Notes under the pieces: model-generated | Database searches by the model: none | Seen by the model: only the letters and a program-made list of their open reading frames with translations | What the model was told of the DNA's origin: nothing | Part shown: positions 1-8,945 of the stretch, in pieces | How the letters are laid out: every line of letters begins with the position of its first letter | How positions within the stretch are numbered: the stretch's first letter is position 1 | NCBI GenBank assembly: GCA_046351455.1 | Contig: JAXLYM010000008.1 | Span: 124,001-188,000, forward strand | Direction of reading: 5' to 3' | Source: JADJRH01 sp046351455 | GTDB lineage: Bacteria; Myxococcota_A; Polyangia; Polyangiales; Polyangiaceae | DNA: 64,000 nucleotides | Translations under genes and position numbers: made by a program

Positions 1-1634
1 CCTCCGAAATCGTCGAGGCGGAGGACAGCCCTCCGACGTTGCCGTTCACGACGGGCGCCGCGTTCCCGGCGCTGGCCCCCGAGCCGGAGCCGGAGGCGCC
101 CCTCTCCCCTGCGCGCGCCGGAGCCGCCGCCCAGCCGAGCCCTCGGCGAGAAATGGCGCCGCCGCCGCTACCCGTCGCGCGCCCGCACGTGACGCCGATG
201 GCCGAGCGCACGCTCCAGCTCGAAGACGAGGGCACGAGCGCGCGGCCGACGATCCCGTTTCCGGATCGGTTCCAGGCCCTCGCGCAGCAGCTCGCGGCGC
301 TCTCCCCGTTGAACGCGCCCGGCGCGACGCCGCTCCCGGTCACGACGCCCGTGCCGACCACGACGCCGTTCCCGAGCGCGGGACTGCCACCCTCCGGACT
401 GCCCACCTACGAGCGCGCGCCGACCGGACTGCCCATCTCCGGACTGCCAATCTCCGAGACGCCCGTCCCCGGACTGCCCACCTCCGGACTGCCCACCTCC
501 GGACTGCCCACGTCGGATTCGCCGGGCGCGGAGCCCGCGTCGGACGGGCCGTCCGCGATCCGCGCGTCGTTCGAGGCGGCCCGCGCGAAGCGGAGCGGCG
601 CGAAGGACGAGATCGTCCCCCTCCAGCACGACGCGTCCCTCGCGGCCACGGTCGTGGGCTGGGGCGACTCCCCCTCTCGCTGCGCCCTCACGGTGATCGC
701 GAAGGCCACGTGCGACCTCGTGCCGGACGGGCCGGCCGCGCTCCGGGGCGAGGCGGAGGCGCTCTCGGGCGACCGCAGCACGGCCGGGCCCCGCGGCATG
801 CTCTGCGTGTATCCGAGCGATCTCTCGCCGTTCAAGGTGCGCGCGGACGTTCTGCTCGTGGGCCACGCGCAGGCCCCCGCGGGCGGCGCGGCCGAGGTCA
901 CGGTCGGCTTCAAATTCGGCGCGGAAGAGAGCGGCTTCGACCGACGACTCCTCGTCTTCGGCGAGCGCTCGTGGCAGCGCGTCGGCCCCGCGTTGAAGCC
1001 CTCGGAGCCGGCCGTCTTCCTCCGAATGCCCCTCTCCTACGACCACGCGTTCGGCGGGCGCGGACACGCGACGAACCCGCTCGGCCTCGGCTTCGAATCG
1101 GCCAGGAACGCGCCGCCGCCGCCCCCCAAGAACAAGCCCTCTCCGAAGACGTCCGCCGCGAAGAAGCCGGCGCTCCTCCCCCACCTCGAAGATCCGAACG
1201 ACCGTTTGCGCGCGCCGCAGCAGACGCCGAAACCGGCCTCGTTCGGCCCGCTGCCCAGGACCGCGCGCGACGACAAGCCCTCTCGCTCCCTCGCCGACGC
1301 GTACGACTGGACTCGCCACCAGGCGGCGCCCCCCGAGCAACGATTGCCTTTCCTCCGCGGGGACGAGCCGTTCGAGATCCTGGGTGTCCACCCCAAACTG
1401 CCAGTCTTGAAAGGCGCCCTCCCCGGCGTTTCGGTCCGGTGCCGCGCGGAGCGTCACGGCGGCGCGAAGGAGGAGATCCCGATGCGCCTCGACACCGCCT
1501 TCTTCGACCTCGACCTTGGCACGCTCACGCTCGTGTGGCGCGGGACGATCCCCGTCTCCGACGAGCGCGAGCCCGACGTATCCTCCGTCCGCCTCGCCCT
1601 CGGACCGATCGACGACGACTCTCCGCTCCCTTGA
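1..1634 (+). CDS. DUF2169 domain-containing protein, 5' end outside window
   Basis: The reading frame is open from the first base (first whole codon at base 3), so the N-terminus lies upstream; the TTG at 39 is probably internal because a coherent acidic stretch precedes it. The visible part starts with a Pro/Ala-rich linker holding pentapeptide SGLPT-type repeats (bases 381-508), followed by a globular region with DUF2169-like blocks: a segment around base 645-725 resembling 'vvKATfdl..dG' and ADVLLVGHAQAP near base 843. DUF2169 proteins are usually encoded beside VgrG and pentapeptide proteins in type VI secretion loci and are thought to help load effectors or spike parts; the next gene here is vgrG, 71 bp downstream. 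Family call is good, exact role is inferred. Confidence 0.8.
   Translation, partial: SEIVEAEDSPPTLPFTTGAAFPALAPEPEPEAPLSPARAGAAAQPSPRREMAPPPLPVARPHVTPMAERTLQLEDEGTSARPTIPFPDRFQALAQQLAALSPLNAPGATPLPVTTPVPTTTPFPSAGLPPSGLPTYERAPTGLPISGLPISETPVPGLPTSGLPTSGLPTSDSPGAEPASDGPSAIRASFEAARAKRSGAKDEIVPLQHDASLAATVVGWGDSPSRCALTVIAKATCDLVPDGPAALRGEAEALSGDRSTAGPRGMLCVYPSDLSPFKVRADVLLVGHAQAPAGGAAEVTVGFKFGAEESGFDRRLLVFGERSWQRVGPALKPSEPAVFLRMPLSYDHAFGGRGHATNPLGLGFESARNAPPPPPKNKPSPKTSAAKKPALLPHLEDPNDRLRAPQQTPKPASFGPLPRTARDDKPSRSLADAYDWTRHQAAPPEQRLPFLRGDEPFEILGVHPKLPVLKGALPGVSVRCRAERHGGAKEEIPMRLDTAFFDLDLGTLTLVWRGTIPVSDEREPDVSSVRLALGPIDDDSPLP
381..508 (+). repeat. 15-bp in-frame minisatellite encoding SGLPT repeats
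   Basis: The octamer GGACTGCC begins at 381, 396, 426, 441, 471, 486 and 501, all offset by multiples of 15 bp. It encodes pentapeptides of the type SGLPT in the linker of the DUF2169 protein. The fixed 15-bp register means unit gain or loss keeps the frame. Confidence 0.85.
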
Positions 1635-1705
1635 TCGCAAGCGTTTCGTAAACACTGGCCCTCTCGCTTTCGCCCCGACACCGCACCTTCCCGTAGGAGA
1701 CCCGT

Positions 1706-3889
1706 ATGCCCCTTCTGGATCGATTCCTGTTCGAGATCAGCGGCGTTTCCGAGACGCTGCGCGTCGTGCGGTTCGCGGGCCGGGAGGGCATCAGCGAGCT
1801 CTTCCACTTCGAGCTCGTCGTCGCGGCCGAAGGTGAGGTCTCCGCCACCGACGCGGTCGGCAAGACGGCCCTCTTGAGCCTCAAGACCGATGAAGGCGAG
1901 ATGCGCTACGTGCACGGCATCGTGGCCCGCTTCGCCTGCGGAGAGGCCGGCAAGAAGCTCACGATGTACCACCTCACGCTGGTGCCGAAGCCGTGGAAAT
2001 TGCAGCTCCGCAACGACTGCCGCATCTTCCAGGAGCTGACGGCGCCGGACATCATCGAGGCCGTGCTGAAGGGCGCGGGCCTCGCGGCCGGGGACGATTA
2101 CCGCCTCGCGCTCCAGGGCTCGTACGCGAAGCGGGAGTATTGCGTGCAGTACCGGGAGAGCGATTTCGCCTTCATCTCTCGGCTGATGGAGGAGGAGGGC
2201 ATCTATTACTTCTTCGAGCACACGGACTCGAAGCACACGATGGTCATCGGCGACAAACAGGCCACCTTCACGGCCATCGCGGGCGCCTCTTCCGTCGTGT
2301 TCCGCCCGCCGCTCGGCGCCCTCAGCGAGAGCGAGCACGTGCGCCGACTCCACTACTCGGAGGAGGTGCGCCCCGGCAAGACCACCCTGCGCGACTACGA
2401 CTTCAAGAAGCCCTCTCTGCTCCTCGAATCCACCTCTTCCGGCAGCGACGACACCGATCTGGAGCTGTACGATCACCCCGGCGACTACGAGCTTCCGGCC
2501 ACCGGAGACTCCCTGGCCAAGATCCGATTGGAAGAGGCGCTCGTCCTGAAGAAGCGCGCGGAGGGAGACAGCGCCTGTCGCCGCTTCGAGCCGGGCCACA
2601 AATTCACGCTGTCCGAGCACCCGCGCGAGAGCCTCAATCAAGAGTGGCTGATCACGCACGTGGAGCACCGCGGGGCCGAGCCGCTCGGCGCCGAGAGCGC
2701 GGCCGTCGTCACGGAGCCCTACGAGAACCGATTCGAGGTCATCCCCGCGACCGTCGTGTTCCGCCCGCCGATGCTCACGCCGCGGCCCACCGTGCGAGGT
2801 GTCCAGTCCGCGATCGTGGTCGGCCCCGCCGGAGAGGAGATCCACACCGACGAGCACGGCCGCGTGAAGGTGCATTTCCACTGGGACCGACTCGGCAAGA
2901 AGGACGACAAGGACTCTTGCTGGATCCGCGTCAGTCAACTCTGGGCCGGAGAGGCATGGGGCGCCATGCACATCCCCCGCATCGGCCACGAGGTGCTGGT
3001 CGACTTCATGGATGGAGATCCGGACCGCCCCATCATCATGGGCCGCGTCTATCACGGCACCAACGTCCCCCCGTATGCGCTGCCCGCGAACAAGACGAAG
3101 AGCGCGATCAAGAGCAACTCCACGCCCGGCGGCGGCGGCTCCAACGAGCTGACGTTCGAGGACAAGAAGGGCAGTGAGGAGATCTATCTCCACGGCCAGA
3201 AGGACTGGACCATCCTCATCGAGAACGATAAGAACCAGACGATTGGCCACGACGAGACGCGCGAGGTCAAGCACGACCGCACGCTCCACGTGGTGAACGA
3301 TCAGAAGGAGACGATCGATCACGACGAGACGTTCGAGGTCAAGAACGACCGCAAGAAGACGGTCGGCCACGACGAGAACGAGGAGATCAAGAACAACCGA
3401 ACGATCTCCGTGACGAACGATCATACGGAGTCCATCGGCAACAACATGAGCCTCTCGGTCGGCAAGACGCTCGCGGCCGAGATGGGGGAGAACGCGACCG
3501 AGAAGACCGGAAAGGCCAAGACGCTCACCGTCGGCACCGACTACACCATCGATGTCTCGGGCGACCGCACCACCACCGTGGCCGGCAATCACACGGAGGA
3601 GGTGAAGCTCGAACAGAAGATGACGGTCGGCAACAAACTGACCATCCAGGTCGGCGACGCGACGATCACCGTCGAGAAGAACGGCAACATCACGATCGAG
3701 GGCGCCACGCTCGAAGTGAAGGCCACGGCCGACGTGAAGGTGACGGCGACCGGCAAGGTGGAAGTGAAGGCCACCGGCGACGTGAAGGTGGAGTCGAGCG
3801 GCAAGGTCGACGTGAAGGCGAGCGGCTCCGCGAACGTCGAGGCCTCGGGCCCCGTGAAGGTCAAAGGCGCGCAGGTCGGCATCAACTGA
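1706..3889 (+). CDS. vgrG: Type VI secretion spike protein VgrG (TssI)
   Basis: 727 aa, ATG preceded by TAGGAG at 1695-1700. VgrG trimers form the puncturing tip of the T6SS tube. The N-terminal ~340 residues look like the phage gpD-like base, followed by a gp5 OB-fold (about 365-450, with DEHGRVKVHFHWD and GHEVLVDFMDGDPDRPIIMG), which is the best family signature. From about residue 480 a gp5 C-terminal-repeat region alternates NDxKxTxxHDE-type units, then a Lys/Val/Ala/Thr-rich beta-helical needle runs to the end, where 'VKVxAxG' is repeated almost exactly. No extra C-terminal effector domain is present, so this is a structural spike rather than an evolved VgrG. It probably shares a transcript with the upstream DUF2169 gene. 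Confidence 0.95.
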   Translation: MPLLDRFLFEISGVSETLRVVRFAGREGISELFHFELVVAAEGEVSATDAVGKTALLSLKTDEGEMRYVHGIVARFACGEAGKKLTMYHLTLVPKPWKLQLRNDCRIFQELTAPDIIEAVLKGAGLAAGDDYRLALQGSYAKREYCVQYRESDFAFISRLMEEEGIYYFFEHTDSKHTMVIGDKQATFTAIAGASSVVFRPPLGALSESEHVRRLHYSEEVRPGKTTLRDYDFKKPSLLLESTSSGSDDTDLELYDHPGDYELPATGDSLAKIRLEEALVLKKRAEGDSACRRFEPGHKFTLSEHPRESLNQEWLITHVEHRGAEPLGAESAAVVTEPYENRFEVIPATVVFRPPMLTPRPTVRGVQSAIVVGPAGEEIHTDEHGRVKVHFHWDRLGKKDDKDSCWIRVSQLWAGEAWGAMHIPRIGHEVLVDFMDGDPDRPIIMGRVYHGTNVPPYALPANKTKSAIKSNSTPGGGGSNELTFEDKKGSEEIYLHGQKDWTILIENDKNQTIGHDETREVKHDRTLHVVNDQKETIDHDETFEVKNDRKKTVGHDENEEIKNNRTISVTNDHTESIGNNMSLSVGKTLAAEMGENATEKTGKAKTLTVGTDYTIDVSGDRTTTVAGNHTEEVKLEQKMTVGNKLTIQVGDATITVEKNGNITIEGATLEVKATADVKVTATGKVEVKATGDVKVESSGKVDVKASGSANVEASGPVKVKGAQVGIN

Positions 3890-3974
3890 CAGGCACCGGC
3901 CGAGGGGGGCCTCCCGCTGCGCATATCTGAGCGTTCGCCACAGCCTGGATCTGTGCTAGGACGCGGCGGCTATC

Positions 3975-4970
3975 GTGACCACGCCCGCGTTTCGTGCCCT
4001 GTTCGACAGCCGCCCCGTCATCCTCGCCCCCATGGAGGACGTGAGCGACGCGGTGTTTCGCAAGCTCTGCCGCGAGCTCGGCGCCGGCCTCTGCGTCACC
4101 GAATTCGTCAACGCCGAGGGCCTCCTGCGCGGCTGCCGCAACGCCCGCCGCAAGCTCAAGCTGGACGCGGACGACACGCCGACGGCCATCCAGATCTACG
4201 GCGCGAACCCCGAGCGCCTCGCGGAGGCCGCGCGCATCGCCGAAGAGGCGCAGCCCGCCTTCATCGACATCAACTGCGGCTGCTGGGTCCCCAAGATCGC
4301 GGGCCGCGGCGCCGGGGCCGGCTGGCTCCGCAACCCGCAGGCGATGGTCGACATGGCGCGCCTCATCGTCGGCACCGTGAAGCTGCCAGTCACCGTGAAG
4401 ACGCGCATCGGCTACGGCCCCGAGTCGGAGATGCCCATCGTCGATCTGGCCCGCAGGCTGGAGGACGCCGGCGTCGCCGCGCTCACGATTCATTGCCGCA
4501 CGGCGCAGATGGGCCACTCCGGCGCCGCGGACTGGAGCTGGGCCGCGAAAGCACGACAGGTCGTGAAGATCCCCGTCGTCGTGAACGGCGACATCAAGAC
4601 CGCCGACGACGCGAAGCGCGCCTTCGACGAGACGGGCTGTGAGGGCGTGATGGTCGGCCGCGCCGCGATCGAGCACCCGTGGATCTTCCGCGAGGCGCGG
4701 GCCCTGCTCGACAAGGGCGTTCACATCCCCCCTCCGACCGCGCAGGAGCGGCTGGAGGTCTGCGCGCGCCACCTCAAGGCGAACGTGGCAGTCCGCGGGG
4801 AGCCGCACGGCGTCCGCGTGATCCGCCGCCACCTGACAGGCTATCTGCACGGCCTCAAGGGCGCCGCCGCCATCCGCCGAGAGCTCCTGTTCGACGACAC
4901 GCTCGCGGGCTGCCTGTCCATCCTGGAGCGCGCCGAGAACCGCCGCGTGGCGGAGCTCTGCGCCGCCTAG
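3975..4970 (+). CDS. dus: tRNA-dihydrouridine synthase (DusB-like)
   Basis: 331 aa from a GTG start. An FMN- and NADPH-dependent enzyme reducing uridines in the tRNA D-loop. Seen: N-terminal LAPMEDVSDAVFRKL (TIM-barrel strand 1 and FMN site), IDINCGCWVPKI around 98-108 with the likely catalytic Cys at 103, VKTRIG around 141-146 (catalytic Lys region), LTIHCRT, the phosphate-binding NGDIKT and GVMVGRAAIEHPWIF. The usual GCP after the catalytic Cys is GCW here. Length is normal for the family. No clear ribosome site precedes the GTG. The gene runs convergent with the propeller lipoprotein, leaving only 7 bp between stop codons. DusB-type is preferred over DusA/DusC from the GAGAGWLRNP block; regioselectivity is not determined. 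Confidence 0.92.
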   Translation: MTTPAFRALFDSRPVILAPMEDVSDAVFRKLCRELGAGLCVTEFVNAEGLLRGCRNARRKLKLDADDTPTAIQIYGANPERLAEAARIAEEAQPAFIDINCGCWVPKIAGRGAGAGWLRNPQAMVDMARLIVGTVKLPVTVKTRIGYGPESEMPIVDLARRLEDAGVAALTIHCRTAQMGHSGAADWSWAAKARQVVKIPVVVNGDIKTADDAKRAFDETGCEGVMVGRAAIEHPWIFREARALLDKGVHIPPPTAQERLEVCARHLKANVAVRGEPHGVRVIRRHLTGYLHGLKGAAAIRRELLFDDTLAGCLSILERAENRRVAELCAA

Positions 4971-4977
4971 AATACGG

Positions 4978-6465
4978 TCAGTCCGGCGACAGCTTGACGA
5001 GGTAGCCGTCCGGTCCGCCGAAGGACGCATGGGGGGAGTCCGCGTCGCCGAAATCGATGGTGCCGGTGAAGAGCCCGCCCGCCAGCAGGTTGCCCTTCGA
5101 GTCGGCCGCGAGGCGCGCGAACAGCTGCGCATAGGCCGTCTTGTTCGGGAAGCGCATCGCCCAGAGGGCCTTTCCGTCCGCGCCGGAGAAGCGCGCGATA
5201 TAGAGATCGCTCGTGGTCGTGGCGGCAAGCGTGACGCCGTCGCCGAGGTCGACCGGACCGCTCACGTGGCCCGCCGCGAACACGTCCCCTCCCCCGCCGA
5301 CCACGACTTGATCCACGTCGTCGTCGAGGTCCGGCGCGCCGAACGTGCGGCCCCACAAGAGGTCTCCCTTGCTGTTGAAGCGGAGGATGTACGCGTCGAG
5401 CCCGTTCGGGCTGACCGGCGGGCCGAACATCGTGCCCTGGACGTCGAACGCCGCGCCGTACGAGCCCGCCAGCACGACGCCTCCGTCCGCGTCCACCGCG
5501 AGGCCGTGAGGCGGCGTGTTCGCCCCGTAGCTCCATTGCGAGACGCACTGTCCGGTCCCGTCGTACCGCGCCACGAACATCGCGTATCCTTGCGTGGCGA
5601 GCGGCTCCGGACAGCCGCAGTCGAGGGGGCCCTCGTCCGCCTTGCCGGCGATCACCACCGATTGGCCGTCCGTCGGGTCGACGGCGACGGCCTCCGCGTA
5701 GACGTGCGACGTCGACGAGAACGCGCGGCTCCATTTCGCGGTGCCGTCGGCCGCGGCGCGCAGCAGATAGGCGATGTTCTTGGTGGTGCCCATGTACGTC
5801 GTGCCGCCGAACTTCAGGCTCCCGCCGCGCCCGTCCGCGAACAGCGTGACCCCACCCCCGGCGTCCGCGACGATGTGCGGGCCGTGCCAGGTCACCGCCT
5901 GTCCGAGCGAGAGGCTCCACGGCGCCTGCATCGGCGACGCGCCGAGGTTCGCGAGGAACAGAGGGGAGTCCGCCGTCATCATCGGGCCGGGGCCGAAGTC
6001 GACGGTGCCTGTATACACCCCGGCCAGCAGCGTGAGCCCGTCCGGCGTGAGCGCGATCGCGGGAGAGGTGTTGTTCGTCGCGGGCCCCGTGGCGAATGTC
6101 TGCGCGGCGAGCGTGGCCCCGTCTGCGTCGACCCGCGCCACGAACACGCCCGGATCCGTCGTGGTGCTGCCGCCGAAATCGGCCGGGCCGGAGACGAAGC
6201 CGGTGATGACCGCGGTGTCGCCATCCATCGCGATGCCGGACAGCGCGTCCGCGACCGGGCTGCCGTACGTGCGACTCCAGAGGACGCGCGTGGGGGGCGC
6301 GGTGGAGCCGCCCGTCCCGCCGCCGCCGGCGCCCCCGGTGCTCGTGGAGGCGCCGCCCGCTACCGAGAACTGGTCGACGCCGTTCACGAGGTTGCACGCG
6401 GACAGGCCCGCGGAGGCGACCAAGGTGCCAGTCAGGAGCGCTGTCCAAAAGCGGAGCGCGCGCAT
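4978..6465 (-). CDS. Beta-propeller (SBBP-like repeat) lipoprotein
   Basis: 495 aa. The start at 6465 gives a lipoprotein signal with lipobox LSAC (Cys24), then a Gly/Ser/Thr linker (STGGAGGGGTGGS) and repeated ~50-residue blades of the type 'V..G.F.G.vdfGG..l.......fvar.d..G...w...fg', as in SBBP/propeller proteins of myxobacteria. The frame is open much further upstream, but that part is antisense to neighbours and low-complexity. Its ATG overlaps the stop of the upstream TPR/PEGA-like gene in TGATG, so the two are translationally coupled. It is predicted to be anchored to a membrane on the periplasmic or outer side. Partner unknown; a paralogous gene lies at 58152-59567. Confidence 0.8.
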   Translation of the reverse strand: MRALRFWTALLTGTLVASAGLSACNLVNGVDQFSVAGGASTSTGGAGGGGTGGSTAPPTRVLWSRTYGSPVADALSGIAMDGDTAVITGFVSGPADFGGSTTTDPGVFVARVDADGATLAAQTFATGPATNNTSPAIALTPDGLTLLAGVYTGTVDFGPGPMMTADSPLFLANLGASPMQAPWSLSLGQAVTWHGPHIVADAGGGVTLFADGRGGSLKFGGTTYMGTTKNIAYLLRAAADGTAKWSRAFSSTSHVYAEAVAVDPTDGQSVVIAGKADEGPLDCGCPEPLATQGYAMFVARYDGTGQCVSQWSYGANTPPHGLAVDADGGVVLAGSYGAAFDVQGTMFGPPVSPNGLDAYILRFNSKGDLLWGRTFGAPDLDDDVDQVVVGGGGDVFAAGHVSGPVDLGDGVTLAATTTSDLYIARFSGADGKALWAMRFPNKTAYAQLFARLAADSKGNLLAGGLFTGTIDFGDADSPHASFGGPDGYLVKLSPD

Positions 6466-7475
6466 CAAAGCTCCCCTTTCAAGCCCACGAATCCGGGGCC
6501 GACGAGCGGCGTCACGCGCGCGCCGCCCACCTTCGTCTCGGCGGCGCCGAACGGGCGCACGAGGAGGAGCACCGCCCCTGCCGCCGCGAGCGCCGCGCCC
6601 GCCGAGAATCCGACCGTCGACACCGTGGAGAGCGTCTTCGCGCGGGACAGCTCTCCGGCCTCCGTCGCGGGACATCGCTTGTCGGGACAGGCCTTGTCGA
6701 GGTTCGAGACGGCGCCGAGCGACATCGCCCCGGTGACCGCGCCGATCGCCAGCGAGACCGCCCCGACGGAGACGCCGATCACGCCCGGCGCCAGGGGGCC
6801 GCGCCCGTCCACGCGCGCCCGCAGGGTGACGTCGATCGAGCGCTTTTCGCCCTCTTTCAGCGTGAGGTCGCGCACCTCGCTCGCCATGCCCGGCGCGTCG
6901 ATCTGCAACGTCACGGCGCCGGGGTCCACGTCGCGCGGAGAGGCGTAGTCCGCGGCGGACGAGGACGCCCCGTCGACGGTGACAGAGGCCTTGTCCGGCT
7001 CCACGCCGGAGAGCTTGATCTGCAGCGTGGGGATGCGGGGTTTCAGGGCAAGAAGCTCGCGCTGCGCGTCCGCGTAGGACTTCTGGAAGCCCTTGGACCA
7101 CTTCGGGCTCGGCGCCTCGGCGACGGCGCGCTGGTAGCGATCGCGGGCCGCGAGGAGCTTCCCGGCCTTCTCCAGCGCGCGACCGGCCAGTTCGAGGTGC
7201 GTCGGCGCGTGGAAGATGGCCTCCGCCTCGTCGAGCTTCTGCGCAGCCTCGATGTACTTGCCGTCCGTGAACAGGTCGTATCCTTGTTCGGCGAGGGCGC
7301 GCGCGGCCTCTTTCTCCTTCTCCTTGTCCTTGCTCGCGGCAGGCGGGGAGTCCGCGCGGGCGGCGCCCTCCGGCAGAACGACGACGAGCGCCAGCGCGGC
7401 CGCGATCGCGGAGAGCGCCCGGCCTCGCGGGGAGCGGCACCATCGAGCACGTCGGTTCGGGGAGGCGTTCGTCAT
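6465..7475 (-). CDS. TPR/PEGA-like membrane protein
   Basis: 336 aa. An N-terminal signal-like hydrophobic segment (about 20-42, ending AARADS) is followed by a Lys/Glu-rich TPR-like region (residues ~48-145, ALAEQGYDLFTDGKYIEAA), a PEGA-like beta domain (~150-225, PTLQIKLSGVEPDKASVTVDG), two hydrophobic helices (~230-255 and ~287-312) and a short tail. This layout (TPR, PEGA-like domain, paired helices) recurs in myxobacterial envelope proteins of unknown role. A Cys pair (CPDKRC) sits between the two helices. It is first in a two-gene leftward operon with the propeller lipoprotein. A shorter paralogue of the same order is at 59611-60534. Confidence 0.75.
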   Translation of the reverse strand: MTNASPNRRARWCRSPRGRALSAIAAALALVVVLPEGAARADSPPAASKDKEKEKEAARALAEQGYDLFTDGKYIEAAQKLDEAEAIFHAPTHLELAGRALEKAGKLLAARDRYQRAVAEAPSPKWSKGFQKSYADAQRELLALKPRIPTLQIKLSGVEPDKASVTVDGASSSAADYASPRDVDPGAVTLQIDAPGMASEVRDLTLKEGEKRSIDVTLRARVDGRGPLAPGVIGVSVGAVSLAIGAVTGAMSLGAVSNLDKACPDKRCPATEAGELSRAKTLSTVSTVGFSAGAALAAAGAVLLLVRPFGAAETKVGGARVTPLVGPGFVGLKGEL

Positions 7476-7538
7476 TCCGTGGGACCTTCCATACCCGAAG
7501 TCGCGGCCGCGGCGAACGCCATCTGCCCGGCCCCGCTC

Positions 7539-8945
7539 TCAGCCGACGCCGCGCGCATATTCCTTGAGCCCCTGCGCGCGCATCATCGCCTCCACGCGGG
7601 TGAGCGCCGCGCCGTCCGAAGGCTCCGAGCGCGTCGAGAGCGCGCGGCCGAGGAGGACGCGGACGGCCCGATCGCACAGCGCCGTCGCGAGCGGCACGTC
7701 GCCGATCAGGCCGTGACCGTGGACCGTCGCGGTGAGGTAAAAGGACTCCAGCGGACGGGCCGCGCCCTCGCCTTCCACCGCGCGGGACAGGCACGCTTCG
7801 TCGCCGAGCGCGGCGGCGGCCTCCGCGAGAGAGGCGCTCAGCCCGCGCACGCGGTCGTCGTGGGCGCGCCACCGATCCGCGGCGTCCCGCTTCCCGGAGG
7901 TGCGCTCGATCAAGGCCGAAATCCAGGGTTTCAGCTCCGAGACTGGCACTCTCGATTTCGCAGCCTGGAGCGCCGCCTCCACCGCGGACGCCGAGAGGAC
8001 GCCGGCGCGGACCGTCTTCGCGAGGTTCCACAGCGTCGCGAACGCGTCCGCTGTCTCCTCACCGCGGGCCGCTTCTCGCCACGCGGCGAGCACGTCGCGC
8101 GACCACGCGAGCACCTCGGCGCGCGGACGCGAGAGGCCTTCGCCGAGATCGATGCGCTCCGGCAACACGGCGATCTGGGCGCCCGCGGGCAGATCGGCGC
8201 GCGACCTCGCCGCCGCGGGGACGAGGGGCTCTCCGTCCTTGTTTCCGAGGCTCTTCGCGACACAGGCGCACTCGACGCCGAGCGAGACGCGCACCGCCTC
8301 TCCGTCGAACGCGAACGTCGCGGGGTAGATCGCGCAGCCGGACGGTTTGGCCCCGGCGCCGTGCCTCCGGTGCAGCTCGCACGCGCCGTCTCCGGCGAGG
8401 TACGCGCACCGGCCGTCGATCATCGTGACGGCCCGCGAGGGCTGCGCGCCGCTGCCCGCGAGCGGCAGGAATACACGCGCGCGCCCCTCTTCGACGAGCG
8501 GCAGGAGCGACCGCGCGCGCGCCGCTTCGTCCTCGGTGAAGCGGACCGTGCTGTACGTCGCGCAGCACGCGCCGGAGCCGTCGCAGGTGAGCGCGAACGG
8601 CAGCACGTCGAGCGGCGCGTCCGCCGGCACCTCCGCGTCCGCGGCCTCGAACGCGAACGGATCGATGCCGTCCACGAGGAGCCCCGCGGCGTGCAGATCC
8701 GTGAGCACCGCCTCCACCTCCGAGGCGCGCCGCAGCTCGCCGCGCTGCGAGGCCGCGAGCAGGAGGCCCGCGAGGTCGCGCGTGCCGTCCGCCGCTTCGA
8801 TCAGCGCCCACGCGCGCGGGGGCATCCGCACGAGGTCCCCGGAGCGCGCGTCGTGGACGACGACGATCTCGTTTCCATCGATGAAATGCCGGCGAACGAG
8901 CGCGTGCTCCGCGAGCCGGGGCCGCGAGGGAAAGGCCGCGCTCAT
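7539..8945 (-). CDS. YkgJ-family Cys-cluster protein with N-terminal PqqD-like domain
   Basis: 468 aa from ATG 8945. The first ~100 residues resemble a PqqD-like small winged helix (RAWALIEAADGTRDLAGLL). Then comes the YkgJ/CxxCxxCC-type cluster: CDGSGACC, DGRCAYL, GACELH and SGCAIYPATF, followed by ECAC. Such clusters are predicted to bind iron or zinc, and some fused forms belong to protein-modification systems; function here is unknown. The C-terminal ~200 residues are helical and Ala-rich without a family I recognise. The start is set by the ATGA overlap with the upstream 88-aa gene, implying coupled translation. The frame remains open upstream of 8945, but that part is out of character. 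Confidence 0.72.
   Translation of the reverse strand: MSAAFPSRPRLAEHALVRRHFIDGNEIVVVHDARSGDLVRMPPRAWALIEAADGTRDLAGLLLAASQRGELRRASEVEAVLTDLHAAGLLVDGIDPFAFEAADAEVPADAPLDVLPFALTCDGSGACCATYSTVRFTEDEAARARSLLPLVEEGRARVFLPLAGSGAQPSRAVTMIDGRCAYLAGDGACELHRRHGAGAKPSGCAIYPATFAFDGEAVRVSLGVECACVAKSLGNKDGEPLVPAAARSRADLPAGAQIAVLPERIDLGEGLSRPRAEVLAWSRDVLAAWREAARGEETADAFATLWNLAKTVRAGVLSASAVEAALQAAKSRVPVSELKPWISALIERTSGKRDAADRWRAHDDRVRGLSASLAEAAAALGDEACLSRAVEGEGAARPLESFYLTATVHGHGLIGDVPLATALCDRAVRVLLGRALSTRSEPSDGAALTRVEAMMRAQGLKEYARGVG

Noticed and set aside
1706..3889. Evolved VgrG with effector domain
   Set aside because: The C-terminus is only repetitive needle sequence with no extra domain.
7941..7957. Sigma-54 promoters at TGGCAC sites
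   Set aside because: The -12 TTGC element at the right spacing is missing at the examined sites, and most are inside genes.
6466..8031. Very long open minus-strand frame continuing upstream of the propeller lipoprotein
   Set aside because: It is an Arg/Gly-rich shadow of the TPR/PEGA-like and YkgJ genes; the lipoprotein start with a signal peptide at 6465 is far better.
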